From assembly GCA_964619055.1 (NCBI GenBank), contig CAZUDB010000052.1, forward strand, positions 1 to 25,649: DNA of 25,649 nt. Reading direction: 5' to 3'. Shown piece after piece: positions 6,753-15,344 of the stretch; position 1 is the first letter of the stretch, and each line of letters opens with the position of its first letter. The notes under the pieces are model-generated. The model was given only the letters and a program-made list of their open reading frames with translations. It was not told where the DNA came from and did not search any database. The translations under genes were made by a program, and so were the position numbers. The DNA comes from CAYVUM01 sp964619055 (GTDB lineage: Bacteria; Pseudomonadota; Alphaproteobacteria; Rhodospirillales; Defluviicoccaceae).

Positions 6753-7601
6753 GTGAGTTGGGGAGACCGGATCGAAGCTTGCGGCCGGTTTGACGCGGAT
6801 CGCTTCCGATCGTTCCAGGTGGACGGCCTCGCAATTGGGCTGGTTCGGGACACCTTCGTAGAACGCCTGTTGACGTTTCGCGATGTATTCATTGCTGCGG
6901 GAAGCGGCGTCGCGTTGGCGCCGGACGTGGCTGATTTCACCAGCCGCACGGCTGCAATCAGCCACGTCGTGGAGCGCCTTGTTGTTGACGGTGACCTTCG
7001 CAAGCGACATGGCGAAGCCTACGCCGTGGCCGAACGGTTTACCGATCCGCCCCTGTTTACGATGGACCGCGCGGCCGTGCCGATGTTCGGGGTGCGGGCT
7101 TACGGTGTCCACATGAACGGATTCGTGCGCAACGGCAGCGATCTCGCCATGTGGGTGGGCCGCCGCAGTCTCGACAAGCCTGTCGCACCGGGAAAGCTCG
7201 ATCAGATGGTGGCAGGCGGTCAACCGGCGGGGTTAACGCTCGCCGAAAACCTTCGCAAAGAGGCGGAGGAGGAGGCGGGCTTGCCGACGGCCTTGGTCGA
7301 CACGGCCCTGCCCGTTGGAGCACTAACCTACAAAACCGAACATCCCGACGGCCTGCGCAACGACGTCCTGTTCATCTACGATCTGCTGATGCCGGCCGAA
7401 ATGGAGCCTGTGAACAAGGACGGGGAGTTGACCGAGTTCATGCTGTGGCCGCTGGAAAAGGTCGCAGCGCTGGCCCGGGATAGCGATGAGTTTAAGTTCA
7501 ACTCAGCTCTTGTGGTGGCCGATTTTCTGATCCGTCACGGCCGTATCGCGCCCGACGCCACCGAATACCTGGACATCATCGCCGGTCTTCATTCTGCCTA
7601 G
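6753..7601 (+). CDS. Nudix hydrolase with N-terminal DUF4743-type domain
   Basis: A 282-residue protein of the two-domain Nudix class found with thiamine-related hydrolases (Tnr3/NUDT24-like). The N-terminal half (about 1-115) is the DUF4743-type domain, including RDTFVERLLTF; the C-terminal half has AYGVHMNGFV and the Nudix box GGQPAGLTLAENLRKEAEEE followed by AGL. The essential E-x-x-E-E part of the box is intact; the upstream Glu of the consensus is Leu, as I recall for this subgroup. Such enzymes act on nucleoside or thiamine diphosphates, but the substrate is not proven. I place the start at GTG 6753 because AGGAGG lies nine bases before it; a GTG at 6672 would overlap the ACT gene. Confidence 0.85.
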   Translation: MSWGDRIEACGRFDADRFRSFQVDGLAIGLVRDTFVERLLTFRDVFIAAGSGVALAPDVADFTSRTAAISHVVERLVVDGDLRKRHGEAYAVAERFTDPPLFTMDRAAVPMFGVRAYGVHMNGFVRNGSDLAMWVGRRSLDKPVAPGKLDQMVAGGQPAGLTLAENLRKEAEEEAGLPTALVDTALPVGALTYKTEHPDGLRNDVLFIYDLLMPAEMEPVNKDGELTEFMLWPLEKVAALARDSDEFKFNSALVVADFLIRHGRIAPDATEYLDIIAGLHSA

Positions 7602-7706
7602 CTGTTGGCCGAGGCTCGCCCGGTCCGTCACCGGCCGGCAGACGAGCATGGCCTTGCGTGAAGATTTCCGCTAGGACAACGCGCAAACGAATGACGCGGA
7701 GGAGAC

Positions 7707-8396
7707 ATGGCGGTCGTGCCGCAACTCCAGGGACCAACGCTCGCCCCGGTTGGCGGCTTGTCGCCGCGGCAGATCGTGATCCTTCTGCACGGCGTCGGCG
7801 CCGATGGTCAGGATCTCATCGGCTTGGCGCCGCTATACCAACGCGTGTTGCCCGATGCGCTGTTTTTGGCGCCGAATGCCCCGGAGGCTTACGACGCGGC
7901 ACCTTTTGGGCGCCAGTGGTTTGCCCTTGGTGATCGCTCGCCAGCGACGCGGCTTGCCGGTGCTCGGAGCGCGACCCCCATCCTTAACACCTTTATTGAT
8001 CGAGCATTGGCCGATCACCACTGCGACGATCGCAACCTCGTCCTGATGGGATTCTCCCAGGGCGCCATGATGGCCCTGCATGTAGGACTGCGGCGTCTAC
8101 GTCCATGCGCGGGCATCATCGCCCACTCCGGGATGCTGTTGGGCGAGGGCGCGCTGGCCGAGGAGATCAAGGCTCGACCGCCCATCTTGCTGACTCACGG
8201 CGCCTTTGACGACATTTTGCCGCCGGCAGCCATGCCGGTCGCCAAGGCTGCCCTGACGGCTGCTGACGTTCCGGTGCAAGCACACATGATGCCGGGGCTT
8301 GGACACGCCATCGATGAGGCGACGATTCGGCTGGACCTTCGGTTCCTGTCGACGCTGTTTACGGCGCGAGAGATGGATGGTGTACGACAGCAATGA
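7707..8396 (+). CDS. Alpha/beta hydrolase, phospholipase/carboxylesterase family
   Basis: A 229-residue cytoplasmic serine esterase of the YpfH/acyl-protein-thioesterase-like group. Oxyanion region LLHGVGADGQDL (27-38); nucleophile elbow GFSQG with Ser117; likely acid Asp168 in GAFDDILPP; and His200 in GLGHAID. The length fits the family. ATG 7707 is preceded by GGAGGAG at ideal spacing. No signal peptide. It lies 105 nt after the Nudix gene on the same strand and may be in one transcript with it. The natural substrate cannot be told from sequence. Confidence 0.88.
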   Translation: MAVVPQLQGPTLAPVGGLSPRQIVILLHGVGADGQDLIGLAPLYQRVLPDALFLAPNAPEAYDAAPFGRQWFALGDRSPATRLAGARSATPILNTFIDRALADHHCDDRNLVLMGFSQGAMMALHVGLRRLRPCAGIIAHSGMLLGEGALAEEIKARPPILLTHGAFDDILPPAAMPVAKAALTAADVPVQAHMMPGLGHAIDEATIRLDLRFLSTLFTAREMDGVRQQ

Positions 8397-8505
8397 AGGC
8401 CTCAGCGAGCTTGAGGCGTTCATGACCGATTGATCGACCCGTTAGTTTGCGTTGCGCCGGGAAGTGGGGTAGACAGAAGGCACCTAGGGGGTTGGGGAAC
8501 CTTCG

Positions 8506-9063
8506 ATGGCTCTCGATAACTATCCTGCACTGGTTCTCAACGCGGACTTCCGGCCTTTAAGCTATTTTCCGCTGTCCTTGTGGTCCTGGCAGGACACGAT
8601 CAAGGCTGTGTTCTTGGACAGGGTCAACGTTATCTCCGAGTATGACCGGTCGGTCCGTTCGCCGACCCGGGAAATCCGGTTGCCCAGCGTCATTTCCTTA
8701 AAAGAATACGTGCCGATGAACCGTCGGCCAGCCTTCACACGGTTTAACGTATTTTTGAGAGACAGGTTTGTCTGTCAATATTGTGGACATGGCTTTCCAG
8801 CTGAGCATCTAACGTTCGACCACGTGATCCCACGCGTGAAGGGCGGGCGCACCACTTGGCTCAACGTTGTTACGGCGTGTGAGCCGTGTAATCTGCGCAA
8901 GGGGCATCGCTTATTAGGAGAAGCGGGCATGCAGCTCCGCCGACCGGTGAGGGAGCCCACATCATATGAGTTGCAGGAAAATGGGCGGGCTTTCCCGCCC
9001 AATTTTCTTCATGCAAGCTGGCGCGACTTTCTCTACTGGGATAGCGAGTTGGACCCGGCCTGA
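8506..9063 (+). CDS. HNH endonuclease family protein
   Basis: A 185-residue protein with a C-terminal zinc-finger HNH domain. A first Cys pair lies in CQYC (90-93), the catalytic region is FDHVIPRVKGG (Asp105-His106), and a second Cys pair and Asn are in CEPCN (125-129). The N-terminal 80 residues (NADFRPLSYFPLSLWSWQD, then RPAFTRFNVFLRDR) match the conserved bacterial family often annotated as HNH endonuclease of 180-190 residues, common in alphaproteobacterial genomes and not tied to restriction or phage modules. Its cellular job is unknown. The ATG follows a weak GGGG-rich ribosome site. Confidence 0.88.
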   Translation: MALDNYPALVLNADFRPLSYFPLSLWSWQDTIKAVFLDRVNVISEYDRSVRSPTREIRLPSVISLKEYVPMNRRPAFTRFNVFLRDRFVCQYCGHGFPAEHLTFDHVIPRVKGGRTTWLNVVTACEPCNLRKGHRLLGEAGMQLRRPVREPTSYELQENGRAFPPNFLHASWRDFLYWDSELDPA

Positions 9064-9401
9064 TCAACTGCTGGGCCTTTCCCTTTTTTCGCATAGACTC
9101 CGAGTTCACTGGGATAGGACGTGTCATAGAAGCGCTTTGAAGGTGGCACCAAACGCCCACACCTCGTTGCTACGTGGCATTTTATCGTTCAGCGCGAATT
9201 TGGCGAAAATCGCGTTATGATATGCGCTTAAAAATTGATATACTGGAACTGCCCTCTCCCCCCCTCGGGTCGCCGTGTCGAGGCGCGGACATCAAGGCAC
9301 GGCGGCTCCCTTTTTGGGCACACGCCAAAATGCCAGCCCCAACGGTCGCCGGCGCACTTGGATGGTCATCGTGGGTTCGGAGCTGTGAACGCTGATCAGA
9401 T
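9064..9401. other. 338-nt intergenic region, possibly carrying a small structured RNA
   Basis: No protein gene is supported. Within it, an AT-rich stretch at about 9215-9245 contains TTATGA, 18 bases, then TATACT, which could serve as a plus-strand promoter. Downstream, CGCCGTG (9271-9277) pairs with CACGGCG (9298-9304), followed closely by TTTTT (9311-9315). Promoter-like sequence, a stem and a T run in order could mean a short non-coding RNA of about 70 nt, but each element is weak. Confidence 0.25.
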
Positions 9402-9935
9402 TTAGCTGGCTGGATCCAGCTCTCTGAGGGTGTGATAAGCGCCCCGATAGTAGAGCAAGGGTCTACCTTCGCCGATGTGTATCTGTTCGACCCGGCCGGT
9501 TAGGATCAAGTGATCGCCACCGGCGACGACATCCACGCGGTCGCACTCCAAGTTAACGAGGCACTCCGCGAGTAAGGGGCAACCGTTGCCGGCCGATCTA
9601 TGCTCAACCGCCTCGAACCGATCCGGACGATGACCAGCGAATAGCTCGGACACCGTCGATTGGGTGTCGGACAAGACGTTGATCACCCAGTGGCTAGCGT
9701 CACGGAAGGCGTCGACGTGATCGGTCGCCAAATCCAGACAGTACAGCACGAGAGGCGGACGGAGCGACAGCGAGCAAAAGGCGCTGATGGTGATGCCCTG
9801 GGGGGCACCGCCACTATCGAGCGTCGTGACGACCGTTACGCCCGAGGGAAACCGGCTCAGCCCGTTGCGAAACATTTGTGGCCCGACCCCACCTGAAGCA
9901 TCGCCCAGGCCACCATTGCGTAGATTATCAGACAT
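9402..9935 (-). CDS. Flavin reductase-like FMN-binding domain protein
   Basis: A 177-residue protein of the flavin reductase (FMN-binding split-barrel) family, the small components that use NAD(P)H to supply reduced flavin to two-component monooxygenases. Typical stretches are FPSGVTVVTTLDSGGAPQGI, then ITISAFCSLSLRPPLVLYCL, VINVLSDTQ, and a C-terminal DHLILTGRVEQIHIGEGRPL with LLYYRGAYHTL. No oxygenase gene is adjacent, so its partner is unknown. The start is ATG 9935. It reads away from motA. It seems complete. Confidence 0.87.
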   Translation of the reverse strand: MSDNLRNGGLGDASGGVGPQMFRNGLSRFPSGVTVVTTLDSGGAPQGITISAFCSLSLRPPLVLYCLDLATDHVDAFRDASHWVINVLSDTQSTVSELFAGHRPDRFEAVEHRSAGNGCPLLAECLVNLECDRVDVVAGGDHLILTGRVEQIHIGEGRPLLYYRGAYHTLRELDPAS

Positions 9936-10239
9936 GGCCTGACCTACCGTGAACAGCCGGTCGACCGCAAGGGACCTGACTGTCGAGGCGGCAAACCTTT
10001 GCGGATACGTTTGTCGGGCGATGACGGGTAACTCCGCAGTGGCAAGGCCCCGTCACGGCAACGCTTCATCGCGGTGGCGATGCGTGGCCGTTTAGCCGAG
10101 GCATTAGGCTCCGGTTAACCACACCTGGTCTACTTAGCCAAAAGCGTGGTGCACCGCCGCCCTGAGGCGCCTTCGACGGTCGCAGGTCTGGCTCCTGCCC
10201 GCGAGCTACCGATCGCATTGCAAACAGTCTGACCCTGAG
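9936..10239. other. 304-nt divergent intergenic region before motA
   Basis: This stretch separates the leftward flavin reductase from motA. It should contain both promoters, but I see no convincing -35/-10 or sigma-54/sigma-28 type match, no stable terminator and no ORF with family-like sequence. Confidence 0.4.
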
Positions 10240-11097
10240 ATGCTGTTTATTATTGGATTCATCGTCGTGTGTGCTTGCGTCCTCGGCGGCTATATGGGCG
10301 TAGGCGGCCACCTGGATGTTCTCTGGCAACCGTTTGAATACGTCATCATCTTCGGCGCGGCTATTGGCGCCTTCATCATCGCCAATCCGAAGCCCGTATT
10401 GAGCGGGACGCTCAAGTCGATGGGCAAGCTCTTGAAAGGCTCGAAGTACAAGAAACAGTCGTACGTGGAATTGCTAAGCATGCTCTACACGGTCTTCAAG
10501 CTGGCCAGGGCCAAAGGCGACCTCGCTCTGGAGCCCCATATCGAGAAGCCTGCGGACAGCCCAATTTTTCAGGCCTATCCAGCCTTCTTAAATGATCATC
10601 ATGCCGTGGAGTTCCTGTGTGACTATTTGCGGCTGCTGACGCTTGGCGCGCCGCCGCCCCATGAGGTCGAGGCCGTCATGGACGTCGAACTGGAGATTCA
10701 CCACAACGAGCTGCATGCCATCTCGGGCGCCGTCCAAACCATGGCCGATGCCATGCCGGCCTTGGGCATCGTCGCCGCGGTGCTGGGGGTGATCCACACT
10801 ATGGGGTCGATCACGGAGCCGCCGGAGGTGTTGGGTCATCTGATCGGCGGCGCTCTCGTGGGCACGTTTTCAGGCGTACTGATTTCCTACGGCTTCTGCG
10901 CGCCCATGGCGAAATCGCTTGAATCCACGTTCAATGCGGACAGCCGCTACATCAGCTGCATCAAGATGGCCGTACTCGCCCACATGCAGGGCTATGCCCC
11001 GCAGGTCTCCATCGAGTATGCGCGCAAAGGGCTCGAGTCCAACATTCGGCCTACGTTCATGGAGCTGGAGCAGGCGATCCAAGGCGCCCAGGTGTAG
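10240..11097 (+). CDS. motA: Flagellar motor stator protein MotA
   Basis: A 285-residue inner-membrane protein that with MotB forms the ion channel driving flagellar rotation. Four membrane segments are visible: residues 1-20, about 30-48, and the pair in PALGIVAAVLGVIHTMG and GALVGTFSGVLISYGFCAP. The prolines expected in helices 3 and 4 are present. The long cytoplasmic loop (about 50-165) includes FKLARAKGDLALEPHIE. The start codon has only a weak ribosome site (CCTGAG), but its product begins exactly as MotA proteins do. motB follows after 51 nt. No other flagellar genes are in the window, so this is a detached stator operon. Confidence 0.95.
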   Translation: MLFIIGFIVVCACVLGGYMGVGGHLDVLWQPFEYVIIFGAAIGAFIIANPKPVLSGTLKSMGKLLKGSKYKKQSYVELLSMLYTVFKLARAKGDLALEPHIEKPADSPIFQAYPAFLNDHHAVEFLCDYLRLLTLGAPPPHEVEAVMDVELEIHHNELHAISGAVQTMADAMPALGIVAAVLGVIHTMGSITEPPEVLGHLIGGALVGTFSGVLISYGFCAPMAKSLESTFNADSRYISCIKMAVLAHMQGYAPQVSIEYARKGLESNIRPTFMELEQAIQGAQV

Positions 11098-11148
11098 TCG
11101 CGGCGCCCACTTACGGTGCCGGAACTGAGCCGATCCTAGCGGTGAGGG

Positions 11149-12126
11149 ATGACGGACCCCATGACCAACAATCCCATTATCATCAAACGTGTCAAAAAGG
11201 GCGGTCACGGTCACCACGGCGGTGCTTGGAAGGTGGCCTACGCCGATTTCGTGACGGCCATGATGGCCTTCTTCTTGCTGATGTGGCTGTTGAACACTGT
11301 CAATGATGACCAACTGATGGGCATATCGAACTATTTCGCTCCCAGCATTTCGACGTCGGCATCGGCCGCCGGGGCCGGCCACGTCCTCGGGGGCGAGACG
11401 ATCGACTCCGAGATGCTGCTGCGGGACCCACCAACCACCGATGCTACGGAGGCCGCCACCTTAGAAGCGGGGGCCGGCACCGCTGAGGTGGAGCACGGCG
11501 ATGAGCACGGCGCGGCCTTGCCGGGCGAGCCGGAGGACCTGAGCGCTGAGGACATCGATGAGCTGATTGCGGAGCGCGATGAAGCACAATTCGAAGACGC
11601 CATGCGCCTACTCCGCGAGGCCATCGAAAGCTCTCCAGAGCTGGCGCCATTGGCGGATAGCCTGCTCGTCGCCAACACCCCGGAGGGCCTGCACATCCAG
11701 ATCATCGACCAGGCCGGACTCCCCATGTTCCCCCGTGGGCGCGCCGATATGTACGTGCACACCAAGGAAATCTTGCGCATGGTCGTAGAGGTGATCGGGC
11801 AGATGCCACAAGAGGTTGCAGTCACGGGCCACACCGACGCAACGCCCTTTGCCAGCAACGACGGCTATAGCAACTGGGAGTTGTCGACCGATCGGGCGAA
11901 CGCTGCACGGCGGGCCCTCACCGAATTTGGCGTACCGGCGCACCGATTTTCGCGCGTCGTCGGAAAGGCTGCAACCGAGCCGCTAGACCTGGCAGATCCA
12001 AAGTCCCCTGCAAACCGCCGGCTATCAGTCGTGTTGCTCCGCGGCTCCGCGGGTACGGGCGATAACGCAGGCCTTGAGACGGTTGTCCCGCCGGGCAAGG
12101 ACGGCGGGCTGAAATCCGTTCGATAG
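11149..12126 (+). CDS. motB: Flagellar motor stator protein MotB
   Basis: A 325-residue stator partner of MotA. One transmembrane helix follows the basic N-terminus: AWKVAYADFVTAMMAFFLLM, whose Asp is the ion-carrying residue. After an acidic periplasmic linker (about residues 85-150, many Glu/Asp and Ala) comes the OmpA-like peptidoglycan-binding domain with VTGHTDATPFASNDGYSNWE and LSTDRANAARRAL. The basic start, KRVKKGGHGHHGG, is typical of alphaproteobacterial MotB. The ATG at 11149 has GTGAGGG directly before it; a second ATG at 11161 is possible. It forms an operon with motA. Confidence 0.95.
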   Translation: MTDPMTNNPIIIKRVKKGGHGHHGGAWKVAYADFVTAMMAFFLLMWLLNTVNDDQLMGISNYFAPSISTSASAAGAGHVLGGETIDSEMLLRDPPTTDATEAATLEAGAGTAEVEHGDEHGAALPGEPEDLSAEDIDELIAERDEAQFEDAMRLLREAIESSPELAPLADSLLVANTPEGLHIQIIDQAGLPMFPRGRADMYVHTKEILRMVVEVIGQMPQEVAVTGHTDATPFASNDGYSNWELSTDRANAARRALTEFGVPAHRFSRVVGKAATEPLDLADPKSPANRRLSVVLLRGSAGTGDNAGLETVVPPGKDGGLKSVR

Positions 12127-12253
12127 GAAACGATTCCCACGCTCCATCGGTTTGCTTTTTTCGGCGCCAGGACGATGGTAAAAACGTCAGGCAAGAGACA
12201 AGTTGTGCGTCACACGCCGAGACGATGGCTCAAAGCACCCGGTCAACGAGGCC

Positions 12254-13012
12254 ATGAAACACAAGCCGGTCAATGGCACGCGATTTTTCTTCGCGACAGC
12301 ACCGATCGCCTGTCCGTACCTGCCTGACCGTATGGAGCGCCGGTTGGTTGCCGAATTGTCCGGCCGTGATGCCGAGGCGTTTCACAACACGCTGTGTCAA
12401 GCCGGATTCCGACGCAGCCACCGCTTCGCCTATATCCCCGTGTGCCGGGATTGCAGCGCCTGTGCCACCGTTCGGATCGTCGCACCGGCATTCCACCCGA
12501 GCCGCACGCAAAAGAGAATCCTCAAGCGAAATGCGGATCTAACCGTGTCGGAACGCCCGGCGCGGGCCACTTCCGAACAATTTAGCCTGTTCAAGGCATA
12601 CCAAACCGGGCGTCATGGTGGCGGTGAAATGTCGCGAATGGATTTCTTCGATTATCAGGCTCTGGTCGAAGACACGCCAATCGACACGTGCGTGGTCGAG
12701 TTTCGCGACCAACGTGGCATCTTGGTTGCAGGCTGCATCGCCGATCAGATTGGGGATGGTTACTCTGCAGTTTACAGTTTTTTTGATCCTAATGACCAAC
12801 AACGGAGCCTCGGAACGTACGTCATTCTCTGGCTGGTTCAACAAGCGGTGCTCCACAAACTGCCACATGTCTATTTGGGCTTCTGGGTCGCGAACTGCGA
12901 AAAAATGGCCTACAAATTCAACTTCAAACCCTTGGAAGCCTTCACGCCCGCCGGCTGGCAACCGCTGGATCGTGATGACCCGGCGACTTGGCGGCCCTTT
13001 CAATCGGCCTGA
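12254..13012 (+). CDS. bpt: Aspartate/glutamate leucyl- or arginyl-tRNA-protein transferase
   Basis: A 252-residue aminoacyl-tRNA-protein transferase of the Bpt/ATE family, which adds an amino acid to N-terminal acidic residues so that ClpS/ClpAP can degrade the protein. Visible hallmarks are ACPYLPDRMERRLVAEL, AGFRRSHRFAYIPVC followed by RDCSAC (clustered Cys), and in the acyltransferase fold YSFFDPNDQQRSLGTYVILW and LGFWVANCEKMAYK. The ATG at 12254 fits the family start (a few residues before TRFFFATAPIACPYL); a TTG at 12203 would add 17 residues. The ribosome site before 12254 is weak, so the start is not certain. No clpS is adjacent. Confidence 0.9.
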   Translation: MKHKPVNGTRFFFATAPIACPYLPDRMERRLVAELSGRDAEAFHNTLCQAGFRRSHRFAYIPVCRDCSACATVRIVAPAFHPSRTQKRILKRNADLTVSERPARATSEQFSLFKAYQTGRHGGGEMSRMDFFDYQALVEDTPIDTCVVEFRDQRGILVAGCIADQIGDGYSAVYSFFDPNDQQRSLGTYVILWLVQQAVLHKLPHVYLGFWVANCEKMAYKFNFKPLEAFTPAGWQPLDRDDPATWRPFQSA

Positions 13013-13280
13013 TGGGAAGCGGCGCCACCTGACGGCACGGCCTTTCCCTGGCCCCCGATTCTGGTTCTCACCGTTCCTCCTTTCTGGCGGGCATTGCGCA
13101 CCTTGCGCGCAACTGCGTTGCAAGTGCATCGCCGAGACACCGCACATCATTGCCGCGACCTTACACGACGACTACGATGATCGTTCAATCCACGGTAAAC
13201 GGTGGAATGAGAGTGCATAGATTCCAATTGCCCTAAGGGCATCGGACAGCCTGGGGGGGTCCCAAAAAACAACCGGTGGA

Positions 13281-14381
13281 TTGTTTGTACCCGGCGCGCC
13301 CGGGGCGGGGGGCGCGGCGGCCGCCACATCGTCTTTCCCGGCTCCCGCGATCTCGCAAGGGCTGATGGAATGGCGGATGGTCACGACCTGGCCCAAGAAC
13401 TTTCCGGGTCTTGGCACAGGCGCCGAACTCCTGGCCAAGTTTATCACCACCGCGTCGGAAGGTCGCCTAACCGTAAAGGTCTACGGTGGCGGTGAGCTCG
13501 TGCCGCCGCTTGAGTCCATGGATGCGGTCGCCAGTGGCACCGTCGAGATGGGACATGGCGCGCCTTACTACTGGAAGGGGAAGGTGCCGGCCGCCCAATA
13601 TCTGGCGGCCTTCCCGTTCGGCTTGTCCGCGCAGGAGCAGAATGCCTGGTTTCAGTACGGTGGCGGCCAGGAGTTGGGGGACGAGGTCTATCGGGAGCTT
13701 GGTTGCAAGTTCTTCCCGTCCGGCAACACCGGAACGCAGATGGGCGGCTGGTTCAACAAAGAAATCAATAGCCTGGAGGACTACAAAGGCCTGAAAATGC
13801 GGATCCCCGGGCTTGGCGGTGAGGTCGTCAAGGCCGCCGGCGGCACCGTCATCCTGCTTGCTGGCGCGGAAATTCCCCCGGCTCTGCAGTCGGGCCAGAT
13901 CGACGCTACAGAATGGGTGGGGCCGTACAATGACCTTGCATTTGGTCTCTATAAGAGTGCCAAGTTCTACTACTATCCGGGCTGGCATGAGCCGGGCACG
14001 ACGCTGGAAAACTTCGTCAACCTTGTGGCCTGGGAGAAGCTGCCCGGTGATCTGAAGGCCATCGTTGAGCAAGCAAACCGCGCGGTCAATCAAACGGTGC
14101 TTAGTGAGTTTGTTGCGCGTAACAACGAGTCCCTTAAAACGTTGATCCAGGACCATGGCGTGGTCTTGAAGAAGTTCCCCGATGAGGTTCTGATCGGCCT
14201 TGGCACCTTGTCCGGCCAGGTCATGGACGAATTGGCGTCGAACGATCCGCTCAGCCGGAAGGTTATGGACAGCCTTTTGCGCTTCCGGGAGAACGCGGCC
14301 GCTTGGACCAACAACTCGGAGGCGGCCTTTGGTGCAGCTCGGGCGTTGGACTTCGCTTATGCCAAGCCGAGCCAGGGCTAG
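13281..14381 (+). CDS. TRAP transporter solute-binding protein, DctP family
   Basis: Up to 366 residues of a periplasmic binding protein for TRAP (DctPQM) carriers. The mature part is typical of the subgroup binding 2-oxo acids and related carboxylates: GLMEWRMVTTWPKNFPGLG, YGGGELVPPLESMDAVASG, a central LKMRIPGLGGEVVKAAGG with the substrate-binding Arg, and ATEWVGPYNDLAFGLYK. The N-terminus is odd. PGAGGAAAATSSFPAPAISQ looks like the end of a Tat signal peptide, but the expected RRxFL is absent and no ATG precedes it; only a TTG at 13281 is available before a stop at 13218. The signal region may be damaged or misread. No dctQ or dctM follows. Confidence 0.8.
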   Translation: MFVPGAPGAGGAAAATSSFPAPAISQGLMEWRMVTTWPKNFPGLGTGAELLAKFITTASEGRLTVKVYGGGELVPPLESMDAVASGTVEMGHGAPYYWKGKVPAAQYLAAFPFGLSAQEQNAWFQYGGGQELGDEVYRELGCKFFPSGNTGTQMGGWFNKEINSLEDYKGLKMRIPGLGGEVVKAAGGTVILLAGAEIPPALQSGQIDATEWVGPYNDLAFGLYKSAKFYYYPGWHEPGTTLENFVNLVAWEKLPGDLKAIVEQANRAVNQTVLSEFVARNNESLKTLIQDHGVVLKKFPDEVLIGLGTLSGQVMDELASNDPLSRKVMDSLLRFRENAAAWTNNSEAAFGAARALDFAYAKPSQG

Positions 14382-14588
14382 AAGCCTCCGCCACCCCCGG
14401 CATATGGAAACACCGGAGCGACCCGCTGGGTCACTTCGGTTGTGCGGCATTAGGGATCGCGCAACGGTTGCTCATGAGTCAACAAATGCACCCAAATTTG
14501 CCCAAACGGCGTAAGGGCTTGTTAAGCTGAGCACGGTACTGTGAGTTCGGCCGCTACCATGACATCAAGCGAGCCGTAGAGGTTAGCC

Positions 14589-15062
14589 ATGCCAGATGTG
14601 TGTATTGTCGAGACAACCAGAGCCTACCTAGGCCTGACCCGGGCGGCGGAGAGGATTCACCGCCGCTTCCTGGATGTGCTGCGCGCCGAACTGAATCGAC
14701 AGGGAATCCGCGATCTCAATACGGTGCAGGCACTTTTGCTCGCCAACATCGGGGAACAAGCCGTGACGTTGCGCGAACTGGTAGACCAAGGCCATTACCA
14801 AGCCAGCAATGTGTCGTATCATTTGCGCAAGCTTGAGGACCTCGGCTATCTGAGCACCTCCCGGTCCGATTATGACCGGCGGACTGTGACTTTTCGATTG
14901 ACGGACAAGGGCGCTACCGTCATCGACCGCATCGCCGATATCGAGGGCAGCATCTCCGGGCGGCTACCGGATCGCGAAATCGCCGCTGACGATCTGGAGT
15001 CGGCCGCAGCAACACTTCGTGCCGTCGAGCAGGTTTGGTCCGAGTATTTGACCACACGCTAG
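14589..15062 (+). CDS. MarR-family / winged-helix transcriptional regulator
   Basis: A 157-residue DNA-binding protein. An N-terminal helix (RIHRRFLDVLRAELNRQGIR) leads into the winged helix: LREL, recognition helix ASNVSYHLRKLEDLGYL, and a wing with SRSDYDRRTVTFRLTDKG, ending in a C-terminal dimerisation helix. The sequence recalls the alphaproteobacterial LdtR-like group of MarR regulators, which control cell-wall and stress genes, though that closeness is from memory. The ATG is preceded by AGAGGTT. It stands alone on the plus strand, about 0.7 kb from the leftward apbE gene, and its targets are not evident. Confidence 0.85.
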   Translation: MPDVCIVETTRAYLGLTRAAERIHRRFLDVLRAELNRQGIRDLNTVQALLLANIGEQAVTLRELVDQGHYQASNVSYHLRKLEDLGYLSTSRSDYDRRTVTFRLTDKGATVIDRIADIEGSISGRLPDREIAADDLESAAATLRAVEQVWSEYLTTR

Positions 15063-15260
15063 CCGCGGGCGGGCGGGAGCCTCGATCCCGAGCTGCAAAC
15101 TGACATCGTTACACGGCCCAGAGGCCGCGCTTGTCGCCATCGTAATACCTGCATGGTGCCAGCGCGGTTAACGTTTTCCATCGAGCGTTGCACCGTTGTG
15201 CAATGCAAAATGCGGCGATAGACAGAGCGAGCCTGCGAGTAAGCCGCCCAGGGGAACGTA
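15063..15260. other. Intergenic stretch after the MarR gene
   Basis: No gene is seen. The stretch is GC-rich just after the stop (AGCCGCGGGCGGGCGGG) but forms no clear terminator. It leads into the remnant ORF that starts at 15261. Confidence 0.3.
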
Positions 15261-15344
15261 ATGAAGCGGATGTGTGTTGCCCGGTTGGCTGGCCTTGATT
15301 GCCACCCTTATCCCTCCCTTGGCTCTGGCGGCCGCCAGCGATGG
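15261..15344 (+). pseudogene. Possible start of a secreted-protein gene, frameshifted and cut off
   Basis: ATG 15261 has a strong AGGGGAAC just upstream, and codes MKRMCVAR. One base shift later (frame from 15274) the sequence reads WLALIATLIPPLALAAAS, a textbook Sec signal peptide with an Ala-x-Ala cleavage site. In the ATG's own frame the hydrophobic stretch is lost. After about 15344 the sequence belongs, on the other strand, to the mobB remnant. The simplest reading is the 5' end of a secreted-protein gene joined by deletion to mobB, with a frameshift. This is tentative. Confidence 0.35.

Noticed and set aside
8506..9063. HNH protein as part of a defence or restriction system
   Set aside because: It matches a widespread chromosomal HNH family and has no methylase, helicase or other defence genes beside it.
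14418..14430. GACCC-GCT-GGGTC hairpin as terminator of the TRAP gene
   Set aside because: The stem is only five pairs with a three-base loop and no T run follows.
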